Below are positions 34,637 through 41,721 of a stretch of 64,000 nt of DNA, piece after piece. Positions within the stretch are counted from its first letter, which is position 1; each line of letters starts with the position of its first letter. A model generated the notes under the pieces. That model was not told the DNA's origin and made no database searches. It saw only the letters and a program-made list of their open reading frames with translations. The stretch is from Flavobacterium lotistagni (GTDB lineage: Bacteria > Bacteroidota > Bacteroidia > Flavobacteriales > Flavobacteriaceae). The DNA lies in NCBI RefSeq assembly GCF_011392125.1, contig NZ_JAAJBU010000007.1:62001-126000 (forward strand). The letters are read 5' to 3'. A program made the position numbers and the translations under genes.

Positions 34637-35050
34637 TTATTGAGAAATTAATTCATTCGCGCTCCAGTACTCCAACATTTTTCGGATGCGGTCAATATAA
34701 TCTTCATACTTCAAAGGCTTTAATACATAGCCTGCAATCCCGATTTTGTAACATTCCATAACGTCTTTATGATTATTAGAAGTAGTCAAAATAATCGATG
34801 GAATATACTTTAAATAGTCGTCGTTCTTTAAAATCTGTAAAAATTCGATGCCGTTAATGCGCGGCATGTTCAAATCTAAGATAATAATGTCGGGAATGGT
34901 TTCTTTTTCTTTTAATATCGATAACGCTTCTTCACCGTTGTTGGCTTCAATAATCTTGTGATTCATGTTTAAAGTACTGAGTACTCTGTTGAATTTCATC
35001 ACTTCGATCGCGTCGTCTTCGATAAGCAGTATATTTAATGATCTCGGCAT
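34637..35050 (-). CDS. Stand-alone receiver protein, first gene of the H-NOX operon
   Basis: A 137-residue receiver of the Rcp1-like group: D12/D13, phosphoacceptor D59 (ILDLNMPRING), TTS switch region and the YVLKPLKYEDY lysine. No output domain. The second in-frame methionine is chosen as start because the predicted -7 element would lie over the more upstream one, leaving a leader of about 20 bases. It may serve as phosphate donor or sink for the Hpt protein or act by protein contact. Confidence 0.88.
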   Translation of the reverse strand: MPRSLNILLIEDDAIEVMKFNRVLSTLNMNHKIIEANNGEEALSILKEKETIPDIIILDLNMPRINGIEFLQILKNDDYLKYIPSIILTTSNNHKDVMECYKIGIAGYVLKPLKYEDYIDRIRKMLEYWSANELISQ

Positions 35051-35077
35051 TTTGTTTAAGTATAGGTCCTCTAAGTT

Positions 35078-35166
35078 CAAAACTAGGTCGAACCGCCTTT
35101 GCGGCCGTTTTTTTTCGTTAAATACCGCTTAAGTGTAGACGAATGGTAGAAAAGTGTAGACGAACA
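35078..35166 (-). promoter_or_regulatory. H-NOX operon promoter with the EPS-type 21-bp-phased triple repeat
   Basis: Read on the minus strand: CTACA at 35159-35155, CTACA at 35138-35134 and CGAAA at 35117-35113, spaced 21 bp. The first two belong to an identical 13-bp direct repeat (TTCGTCTACACTT). CATTC is at 35145-35141. TAGTTTTG (TAnnTTTG) at 35085-35078 starts 32 bp after the third block, against 33 in the EPS promoters. No TTG -33 element at the usual spacing. Confidence 0.75.
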
Positions 35167-35230
35167 AAACATAAGTGCAGAATCTACCGACTGTTTAAAT
35201 TGTTAAAGACAGAAGAATTTGTGGTTTAGA

Positions 35231-35338
35231 TATCCAAAGTGAGCTCCGTAGTGGTAATGGAAATCTTTAGTCAGTGATGATTTTGTTATTGAAATCGACT
35301 GGATTACATATCCAGAATGAGCTCCGTAGTGGTAATGA
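35231..35338 (+). repeat. Direct repeat pair (78-bp offset), possible small RNA
   Basis: GAGCTCCGTAGTGGTAATG occurs twice, each within a longer similar context starting TATCC (35231 and 35309). A rho-independent terminator on the plus strand follows immediately, so the region could be transcribed as a short non-coding RNA; I see no reading frame worth calling and no clear promoter. Confidence 0.4.
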
Positions 35339-35343
35339 AAAGT

Positions 35344-35370
35344 CTTCAATCTTCGATTGAAGCTTTTTTT
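35344..35370 (+). terminator. Rho-independent terminator (plus strand)
   Basis: CTTCAATC (35344-35351) and GATTGAAG (35355-35362) form a perfect 8-bp stem with a TTC loop, followed by C and seven T. The T-run is also the outer end of the large palindrome. Confidence 0.75.
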
Positions 35371-35429
35371 ATTTTAAAATTTTTTGATGTTGAGCGAGCT
35401 CAACATCAAAAAATTTTAAAATAAAAAAA
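35364..35429. repeat. Perfect 32-bp palindrome with 2-base centre
   Basis: Arms 35364-35395 and 35398-35429 are exact reverse complements, with only GA between them; the inner part is GATGTTGAGC/GCTCAACATC and the outer part is A/T-only. It joins the T-tracts of two convergent terminators. It could extrude as a cruciform, or act as a strong bidirectional transcription barrier. Confidence 0.85.
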
Positions 35430-35447
35430 CCCGCACTCTCGTGCGGG
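35423..35447 (-). terminator. Terminator of tRNA-Arg
   Basis: CCCGCAC (35430-35436) and GTGCGGG (35441-35447) with a 4-base loop; on the minus strand the stem is followed by seven T. It lies just downstream of the tRNA 3' end. Confidence 0.88.
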
Positions 35448-35462
35448 CTTTCCATTCTTAAG

Positions 35463-35536
35463 TGACCTCGACTGGATTCAAACCAGTAACCTTCTGAGCC
35501 GTAATCAGATGCGCTATTCAGTTGCGCCACGAGGCC
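35463..35536 (-). tRNA. tRNA-Arg (anticodon ACG)
   Basis: On the minus strand the acceptor arms GGCCTCG and CGAGGTC pair (one G-T), the D-stem is GCGC/GCGC, the anticodon arm is TCTGA-TTACGGC-TCAGA giving anticodon ACG, and the T-arm is ACTGG-TTTGAAT-CCAGT. The discriminator is A and CCA is not encoded. A34 would be deaminated to inosine by TadA to read CGN codons. Confidence 0.95.
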
Positions 35537-35786
35537 TTAATGCGGGTGCAAATATAGGCATTAATCATGCATATGCAAATCTAAATTGAAATAAATTTAC
35601 TTTTTTTGTTGTGCTGACTATTCGCCGAAAACTTAGGACAATCTCTTTGCTTTGAAACAAATCATTCGAAATACTTTCCTTATAAAGCATGGAACTCACT
35701 GCAATTGAAAGTATTTTATTGATTTCTAGTTTTTTGCTATTAAGCAATATCTTGAATTTTCAAAACCTACCGCTTAACTTGAGAAA

Positions 35787-36084
35787 ATGATCGAATTTCA
35801 ATCTTTTCATCAAGACTATTTTTCTTCATCAAAGCTGAACTTTCGCAACTGAGGAGACTTAAAAAAAGTAATCGCCACTACACCCAAAGTCAAACATCCA
35901 TCGATAACTTTAGTACTTCAGGCAAAAATAAGACGATTCAGCCAACAGTTGTTAAAACCAGATATTCTGCATCTCGCCAATCGAATCAAACATAGTATTC
36001 CGGTACCCAAAAAGGCAATTTATAAATCCGTTGAATGAAACTATCCGGGCTGTCTTGGATAAATATTTCGCTAAAAAAAATTAA
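35787..36084 (+). pseudogene. Possible gene remnant (in-frame stop and a frameshift)
   Basis: From an ATG (MIEFQSFHQDYFSSSKLNF) the frame runs into one TGA, then continues for about 59 codons (GDLKKVIATTPKVKHP to PVPKKAIYKS) and appears to shift by +1 to end NETIRAVLDKYFAKKN. The composition looks protein-like, but I recognise no family and the call is weak. The neighbouring 35537-35786 stretch shows nothing I can support. Confidence 0.22.
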
Positions 36085-36155
36085 AACAGACTAGGTTTTT
36101 CAGAAAATGGCTTAATTTCGAACCCGATTTGCAGTTGCAAGAATGTTGTTGATTT

Positions 36156-36725
36156 ATGCCAGAATATTTCCTCAATCAGGAATTTACCAATGTTCATTAC
36201 CCTACTGATGCTTTTCATTTAAAGGAATTTGAACAGTGCCGTTTTCGGAATTGCAATTTTACTTCATGCAATTTTATCGGAACGACTTTTATTGATTGCC
36301 AATTTGAAAATTGTAACTTTAACGGAGCCAAAATCAATCATACCGCTTTTAGAACGGCTCAGTTTTTAGATTGCCAAATCAGAGAGGTGAATTTTGCAAT
36401 GTGCGATAAGTTAATTTTTGAAATCGGTTTTACTAATTGCACACTAGATTTTTCGAAGTTTTACGCCTTAAAAATAAAAGGAACAGTTTTCAAAAATTGC
36501 AGTTTAATTGGCGTTGATTTCATGTCTGCCGATTTGACTTCTGCCGAATTTGAGAATTGTGATTTGTACCGCAGCGAGTTTGATCTGGCCAATGTTTCAA
36601 AAGTCAATTTCAAGACGAGTTACAATTATAGTATCAACCCAGAAAAAACAAAAATCAAGAAAGCAGTTTTTGATTTAAAACAAGTAAAAGGTTTGTTATC
36701 CCATCATCAAATTATCATCAAATAA
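36156..36725 (+). CDS. Pentapeptide-repeat protein
   Basis: The 189-residue protein consists largely of tandem A(D/N)LxF-type pentapeptides: FRNCNFTSCNFIGTTFIDC, FENCNFNGAKI, FTNCTLDFSKF, FKNCSLIGVDFMSADL and FENCDLYRSEFDL. These coil into a right-handed quadrilateral beta-helix. Related proteins (Qnr, MfpA, McbG) mimic DNA and protect gyrase, but many family members have no known role, so resistance should not be assumed. A short basic non-repeat tail follows. It has its own intergenic regions and no operon partner. Confidence 0.88.
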   Translation: MPEYFLNQEFTNVHYPTDAFHLKEFEQCRFRNCNFTSCNFIGTTFIDCQFENCNFNGAKINHTAFRTAQFLDCQIREVNFAMCDKLIFEIGFTNCTLDFSKFYALKIKGTVFKNCSLIGVDFMSADLTSAEFENCDLYRSEFDLANVSKVNFKTSYNYSINPEKTKIKKAVFDLKQVKGLLSHHQIIIK

Positions 36726-36930
36726 TAGTGAAGCAAATAAGTTTTGTAAGATTTTTATATATTAAAAAATTTATTAAAAAATTTTAGAGCTAAATAATGT
36801 ACGTAATTTATTATTTTTAATATTTTTGAACCACTTATCGGTTTCCCAAAATTTTTTCAACCTACAACCTACATTAAAAGCCTTTAGTTGGAAGCCAAAC
36901 ACTAAATGTTTATTTATTTTTTCAATAAAA

Positions 36931-37509
36931 ATGGTTAGATTTTATCCAAACGAAGAGTTTAAAGAAATTATAGTGCCTGTACCTCAAAAACTGCGTTATG
37001 CCGTTTCAAACAGAGGTAGGCTGGTTAGTTTTACAGACCGCATCGAAAATGGCAACCTGATCAAAGGAGGCCGATCTGATGGTTATGCCACTTTGCGATA
37101 TCGCGCCACCGAAAATGGAAAAACCAAAAGCAAAGTATTATTTCTGTATAAAATAGTCGCTGAGTTTTTTCTACCCAAACCGCTAGAAGGACAAGATTGC
37201 GTGATTCACCTAGATTATGTTCGCGATAATGACGATGTAAAAAACTTACGCTGGGTGACTTATGCCGAACGTATCGCCCACGGAAAGAAAAGTCCGCACG
37301 TAATTAGAGCCAGACGCGAACTAATTGAGCACAACATCAAATCAGATGGAAGTAAACTCACCGCTACAACAGTTATTCGTATTAAGAAAATGCTCAAAAA
37401 CCCTAAAGGAAGAACTAGAAACAGCATGATTGCTAAACAATTCGGTATTAGTGCAACACATTTGAAACGCATTGAAACCGGGGAAAATTGGGGCCACATT
37501 GTGGTGTAA
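36931..37509 (+). CDS. NUMOD4/HNH-type protein with C-terminal helix-turn-helix
   Basis: The 192-residue protein has an N-terminal NUMOD4-like segment (EEFKEIIVPVPQKLRYAVSN, then GRLVSF), a central region resembling the HNH_3 nuclease fold (CVIHLDYVRDNDDVKNLRWV) and a C-terminal helix-turn-helix (NSMIAKQFGISATHLKRIE). The pattern matches free-standing homing-endonuclease relatives, but the usual paired catalytic HH is IHLD here, so it may bind DNA without cutting. The start at MVRFYPNEEF is preferred; an upstream in-frame methionine would add an implausible leader. Confidence 0.78.
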   Translation: MVRFYPNEEFKEIIVPVPQKLRYAVSNRGRLVSFTDRIENGNLIKGGRSDGYATLRYRATENGKTKSKVLFLYKIVAEFFLPKPLEGQDCVIHLDYVRDNDDVKNLRWVTYAERIAHGKKSPHVIRARRELIEHNIKSDGSKLTATTVIRIKKMLKNPKGRTRNSMIAKQFGISATHLKRIETGENWGHIVV

Positions 37510-37511
37510 AC

Positions 37512-38003
37512 TTAGAGCTTTTTTTCCATGGTGTAATCTTCCATGAGATAGCCATCGCCAATCGGAATGTCGATTTCTCCGGTTTTTTGGTAACCGTTTT
37601 TCAGATAAAACTCATAAGCCGTGTTGTACCGATTCACATTCAACGACACGGCTTTTGATTGGTTCTCAAGGGCCAAACGCTCAACATAGGCTATCAACGT
37701 TTTTCCAGCGCCTTTTCCTTGGGCAGAAGGTAATATATATAATTTGTGCAATTTTGTAATAGCTTGCAGATGATCATGCTCACAAGCAGCAAAACCCAAA
37801 CATCCTGTATCGTCTTTTAGCAGTAGAAACTGATGTCCTTTTTTTAGATTTTCAGACAAAGTTTCATCTGAATATATTTTACCCAACATAAAAGACAATT
37901 GGGCTTCAGACAAAATATTACTGTAAGTAACCGGCCAGGTTTGATAGGCAATCTCACGAATAAGCGTAAAATCTTTATTGGTGGCATGAACAATCTGATT
38001 CAT
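37512..38003 (-). CDS. GNAT-family N-acetyltransferase
   Basis: A 163-residue acetyltransferase with the acetyl-CoA-binding segment LHKLYILPSAQGKGAGKTLI and the C-terminal AYEFYLKNGYQKTGEIDIPI. The substrate is unknown; the sequence resembles small-molecule or peptide acetyltransferases rather than RimI. The start was set 13 bp after the miaE stop; a longer form would overlap miaE by 8 bp. Confidence 0.85.
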   Translation of the reverse strand: MNQIVHATNKDFTLIREIAYQTWPVTYSNILSEAQLSFMLGKIYSDETLSENLKKGHQFLLLKDDTGCLGFAACEHDHLQAITKLHKLYILPSAQGKGAGKTLIAYVERLALENQSKAVSLNVNRYNTAYEFYLKNGYQKTGEIDIPIGDGYLMEDYTMEKKL

Positions 38004-38016
38004 AACAAGTTCTGCA

Positions 38017-38610
38017 TTAACCATGCACTGTTTGACTTTTGCCGTATTTCTGAATCACAGAGGCTTCAAAGTCGAGCCATTCGCGCCAACGCTTTTCTAC
38101 ATCGATGCCTTGCCCGTATTTGCGTGCGTAACCAATAAAAGTAGTATAGTGCCCGGCCTCGCTTTCCATGAGTTCGCGGTAAAATTTAGAAAGCTCTTCG
38201 TCTTTGATGTTTTCTGAAAGCACTTTAAAACGTTCGCAACTGCGCGCTTCAATCATCGCCGAGAATAACATTCTTTCGACAAAACCGGAAACCCGACTAC
38301 CTGTGTTACTGCGTTTCATGTATTGCGCCAACTCGCCTACGTATTCATCTTTGCGTTCGCGGCCCAGTTTGTATCCGCGTTTCTTGATGATCTCGTGCAC
38401 CATTTCGAAATGCTCGATTTCTTCCTTAGCCAAAGCCAACATATCGGTCACCAAATCGGGATACTCGGAGTTGATGGTAACAATCGTAATGGCATTAGAT
38501 GCAGCTTTTTGTTCGCACCAAGCGTGGTCGGTAAGGATTTCTTCAATATCGGTTTCTACGATATCTACCCAGCGCGGGTCGGTCGGAAGTTGTAATCTGA
38601 AAGTGGACAT
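38017..38610 (-). CDS. miaE: tRNA-(ms2io6A)-hydroxylase MiaE
   Basis: MiaE is a non-heme diiron monooxygenase that hydroxylates the isopentenyl group of ms2i6A37 in tRNA. The 197-residue protein has the ferritin-like helices with iron-ligand motifs: the Glu in HAWCEQKAASNA, KEEIEHFEMVHEI, SAMIEARSCERF and ESEAGHYTTFIGYAR. The length matches the MiaE family. GNAT follows 13 bp downstream and may be cotranscribed. Confidence 0.9.
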   Translation of the reverse strand: MSTFRLQLPTDPRWVDIVETDIEEILTDHAWCEQKAASNAITIVTINSEYPDLVTDMLALAKEEIEHFEMVHEIIKKRGYKLGRERKDEYVGELAQYMKRSNTGSRVSGFVERMLFSAMIEARSCERFKVLSENIKDEELSKFYRELMESEAGHYTTFIGYARKYGQGIDVEKRWREWLDFEASVIQKYGKSQTVHG

Positions 38611-38728
38611 AGTGGCTTTATGTTGAATGTTGTATGTTGAATATAAGTGTCGTCAAAATTACATTTTTTAGGGAAATAACCGACAATGAATAGTTGACAG
38701 TTCACGGTTAACAGTTTAAAGTTCTTTT

Positions 38729-39037
38729 CGGAAAGTTGAGCTATAGTTTTTAAATCCAGTTTTTGGAATTTAGTTCTTTTAACCTTGTAATTCCACTGAA
38801 AAAGCTGAAAGCTAAAAGCTAAAAGCTGACAGCTCGTTTACGGAAAGTTGAGCTATAGTTTTTAAATCCAGTTTTTGGAATTTAGTTCTTTTAACCTTGT
38901 AATTCCACTGAAAAAGCTAAAAGCTGACAGCTCGTTTACGGAAAGTTGAGCTATAGTTTTTAAATCCAGTTTTTGGAATTTAGTTCTTTTATCCTTGTAA
39001 TTCCACTGAAAAAGCTAAAAGCTGACAGCTGAAAGCT
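38729..39037. repeat. Three tandem copies of a 98-112 bp repeat
   Basis: Copies begin at 38729, 38841 and 38939 with CGGAAAGTTGAGCTATAG and are nearly identical, with period 112 then 98. The 14-bp difference equals two units of an inner heptamer array (AAAGCTG/AAAGCTA). Each copy also carries a TGGAATT/AATTCCA inverted repeat. No reading frame crosses it. Apart from this array and the dispersed repeat that follows, the 570-bp gap between miaE and the receptor gene holds nothing recognisable. Confidence 0.9.
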
Positions 39038-39070
39038 AATCACCATTAATTCCAAAATTCCACCACAACC

Positions 39071-39151
39071 CTAGCCCTGATGGCAGCGGCATCCTTTTAC
39101 GGCGCGCAGCAGAGTAAAAGATATAGCGTACAGCAGGTTCCCGGCTTCTGA
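39071..39151. repeat. Dispersed intergenic repeat, copy 2
   Basis: Opens CCTAGCCCTGATGGCAGCG and closes CAGCAGGTTCCCGGCTTCT, as does the copy near 45.7 kb; the centre differs and contains its own CTTTTAC/GTAAAAG inverted repeat. The ends AGCC and GGCT pair, giving one long imperfect hairpin just 3' of the receptor gene. Confidence 0.6.
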
Positions 39152-39180
39152 AACCATTCAACATTCAACATTTAACACAA

Positions 39181-41610
39181 CTAATCTTTCACCCTATTTT
39201 TTTCAGTATCGGCTCCGTTGGCATTGTATTGTTGTTTGATTGGCAAAGATTTTCCGAAACTGTAAGTGAAAGTCAAAGCCGCAAAACGCGAATCGGGGCG
39301 GTTCCTCCAATTGGCATCGGTGAGTTTGATGTTGCGGATAATACCGTTATTGAGGTTCGAATAGAAAATATCATTGACCGAAAACTTCAAACTGCCTTTA
39401 CTTTTGAGGATTTTCTTCTGCACGCCCATATTGATATTCGAGCGCGAAAGGAGCACAAATTGCGAGGAAACAATATCGGTGTGATAAGTGCCACTGAGCT
39501 CGGCCGACCAATCGTTCTTGAACTTGAAAGTATTATTCATCTGGAAGAACCAAAAACTACCCGACGCATCGAGTGTTTCGGTATAGAGTTGACTTTTGAA
39601 CCGCGAATGTGTTACTTCGGTGTATGCGGTTGCCGTCCACCATTTGTTGAACGGAATGGTCGCATTGACGTTACAACTAAAGAATTCGCTGCGGCCAATA
39701 TTGCCCGGCCGGCTGTAATAAATCTGATCGGTGATTTCGATGGTTTCGTTGATTTCGTCGCTGCTACGACCATAACTGAAAGTAGTCGAGAGATATTCCT
39801 TATAGCGATAAGATAATTCGTAATTATCTGCAAACGACGGATTCAAATAAGGATTTCCCGAATAAAAAGTAAACTTATCCAGCGGGCTCACAAACGGGTT
39901 CAAATCTTGAAAATACGGACGATTGATGCGTTTGCCGTAATTCACTACAAGCTGATGGTTGCCGATGGAATCCATTTTATACTGCACATAAACCGTAGGA
40001 AACAAGTTGGTGTAATTCCGTGAAAAACGCGACGAAGGCTTCACCACATTGCCCAGTTGGTTGCCTTTAGAATCAGTATTCTCCACACGCAAACCCAATT
40101 GAAAACTAAATCGCTTCAGATTGGTATTATAGTTCAGGTAAGCGGCATTGATGGTTTCGTCGTATTTGAAATGATTGCTGGTGTCGTAATTCGGAACTTC
40201 GGCGTCACCAACAATATCGCGGTAATCGGCAATGTTGTCGGTTTTAGAGAAACTCACTTTATAACCGGCCTCGAATGAGCCTTTTTTTAACGGGTGAGTA
40301 TAATCAGTTTTGAACGAATAAATATCTATATCGGTAGGCAAATCGCCTCGCAAAGCATCCTGACTGCTCAAGGAATTATCAGGTTGGTAAACAAAATTAT
40401 TGAACTGCTGACGGGTTTGGGTGTCGTAATTTAGATAATCTAAGTCAACAGTAATGCGACGACCAATCGAATCGATATCATGACGGTAATTCAGGTTGAG
40501 GCCCAGATTGCGGAATTTTTCGTTTTCGCGGTTGTTGGCGATGATGGTCGAATCTACAATATTGGTTGCATCAGTAAGCACCGAACGTACATCGGATTTC
40601 TGTCGGCTCGATTTCAGGATGCCGCTCACACTGAGGCCAAAAGTAGTTTTGTCTGAATAATAATAATCCATGCCGACTTTGGCGTTGCCGGTATTGGCGC
40701 TGGTTCTGAGGAAACTATCTTGGTAAAAAAGGCTTTTAGTACTGCCGTCAGGATTTTTGAACCTTCTGAAAATAAACAAATCGTTCAGCGGATTCTGGTT
40801 GGCATAGCCCAAATTGCCATAAACACGGTATTTTTCATCCACGTAATTCAGATTCAACCCTTGGCGGAACTGTGACCGTTTTCCTTGCGAAAACCTAGAA
40901 GTGACATTGCCGTTAAAGCCACGAGTTTTTGATTTTTTGGTGACGATATTGATGACACCGGCACCACCTGCCGCATCGTACTTGGCCGGCGGATTGGTCA
41001 TGAGTTCTATTTTGTCGAGCGTGCTGGCCGGAAGTGATTTCAGGTAAGCCTCGAGTTCAGCTCCGGAAAGATAAGTCGGCTTGTCGTCGATGAAAACCTG
41101 AACACCACTTTTGCCTTTGAAAGTGATTGTGCCATTTTGATCGACGAGAATGCCCGGCGATTTCTCTAAAACATCTACGGCATCGCCACCGGCGGTTGTA
41201 ATGAGCGCGTCAACATTGACAACGGTTCTATCGATTTTATTTTCGACGAACGGCTTCCTTTTTTGAACGACCACTTCGTTGAGCAATTTGGTTTCATTTT
41301 TTTCCAATCGGACCGTCGGCAACTCCAATTGTTGGTCATTCGCTAGCGCAATGGTTTGGCTTTGAAAAGGTTTGAACTGGGCCTGGTCAATAACCACAAG
41401 ATAATTTCCCGCTTGCAAGTTCAGAAATTCAAAACGCCCGTCACTTTCGAGAAATTGGCTTTTGACCACTGAGAAATCTTCTGCTTTTTGCAAAACGACT
41501 AAAACCGATGAAGTAGCTTCTGGGGTTTCGAACTTTCCGGAAATCTTGGCTTGTTGGGCGTGAACAAAACTAATACAGAGCCAGCTTATCAATAGTAACC
41601 AGTTTTTCAT
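39181..41610 (-). CDS. TonB-dependent-receptor-like outer-membrane beta-barrel protein
   Basis: The 809-residue protein has a signal peptide (MKNWLLLISWLCISFVHAQ), an N-terminal carboxypeptidase-regulatory-like domain (about 22-110), and a plug-like domain (about 125-220, with DVLEKSPGILVDQNG and GAGVINIVTKK). A C-terminal 16-22-strand barrel of the outer membrane protein beta-barrel family type follows (NLNYRHDIDSIGRRITVDL, final LTFTYSFGKSLP). It has no partner SusD gene, so it probably is not a glycan importer; a siderophore, metal or peptide ligand is possible. Confidence 0.88.
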   Translation of the reverse strand: MKNWLLLISWLCISFVHAQQAKISGKFETPEATSSVLVVLQKAEDFSVVKSQFLESDGRFEFLNLQAGNYLVVIDQAQFKPFQSQTIALANDQQLELPTVRLEKNETKLLNEVVVQKRKPFVENKIDRTVVNVDALITTAGGDAVDVLEKSPGILVDQNGTITFKGKSGVQVFIDDKPTYLSGAELEAYLKSLPASTLDKIELMTNPPAKYDAAGGAGVINIVTKKSKTRGFNGNVTSRFSQGKRSQFRQGLNLNYVDEKYRVYGNLGYANQNPLNDLFIFRRFKNPDGSTKSLFYQDSFLRTSANTGNAKVGMDYYYSDKTTFGLSVSGILKSSRQKSDVRSVLTDATNIVDSTIIANNRENEKFRNLGLNLNYRHDIDSIGRRITVDLDYLNYDTQTRQQFNNFVYQPDNSLSSQDALRGDLPTDIDIYSFKTDYTHPLKKGSFEAGYKVSFSKTDNIADYRDIVGDAEVPNYDTSNHFKYDETINAAYLNYNTNLKRFSFQLGLRVENTDSKGNQLGNVVKPSSRFSRNYTNLFPTVYVQYKMDSIGNHQLVVNYGKRINRPYFQDLNPFVSPLDKFTFYSGNPYLNPSFADNYELSYRYKEYLSTTFSYGRSSDEINETIEITDQIYYSRPGNIGRSEFFSCNVNATIPFNKWWTATAYTEVTHSRFKSQLYTETLDASGSFWFFQMNNTFKFKNDWSAELSGTYHTDIVSSQFVLLSRSNINMGVQKKILKSKGSLKFSVNDIFYSNLNNGIIRNIKLTDANWRNRPDSRFAALTFTYSFGKSLPIKQQYNANGADTEKNRVKD

Positions 41611-41673
41611 CAGTTAGGATTTTAACGTTGGGACAGTAGTAGCCAATTTCAAGCTTATGTTACCGACGAAAAC

Positions 41674-41700
41674 AAAAAACCCACGCGAACTGGCATGGGT
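41674..41700 (-). terminator. Terminator of the phytanoyl-CoA dioxygenase-like gene
   Basis: ACCCACGC (41679-41686) and GCATGGGT (41693-41700) pair with one wobble; on the minus strand a T-run follows. Confidence 0.7.
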
Positions 41701-41721
41701 AAAGGCATAATGAATCTATTT

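Noticed and set aside
35051..35080. Upstream start (MNLEDLYLNK) for the first receiver of the H-NOX operon
   Set aside because: The predicted -7 element at 35085-35078 overlaps this start codon, so the transcript would begin downstream of it.
35231..35338. Two direct repeats resembling a short CRISPR
   Set aside because: Only two copies, the context around the repeats is also similar, and a terminator follows.
35565..35747. Minus-strand reading frame of 60 codons
   Set aside because: Low-complexity, no recognisable family or leader, and it starts in AT-rich sequence; not supported as a gene.
36156..36725. Calling the pentapeptide protein a quinolone-resistance (Qnr) protein
   Set aside because: The repeat fold is shared by many unrelated proteins and the Qnr-specific loops cannot be identified by eye.
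38729..39037. Regular repeats resembling a CRISPR array
   Set aside because: Units are 98-112 bp of nearly identical sequence without unique spacers, and no cas genes are in the window.
39229..39816. Plus-strand reading frame of 195 codons within the outer-membrane receptor gene
   Set aside because: Antisense to a well-supported barrel protein, no signal or domain of its own.
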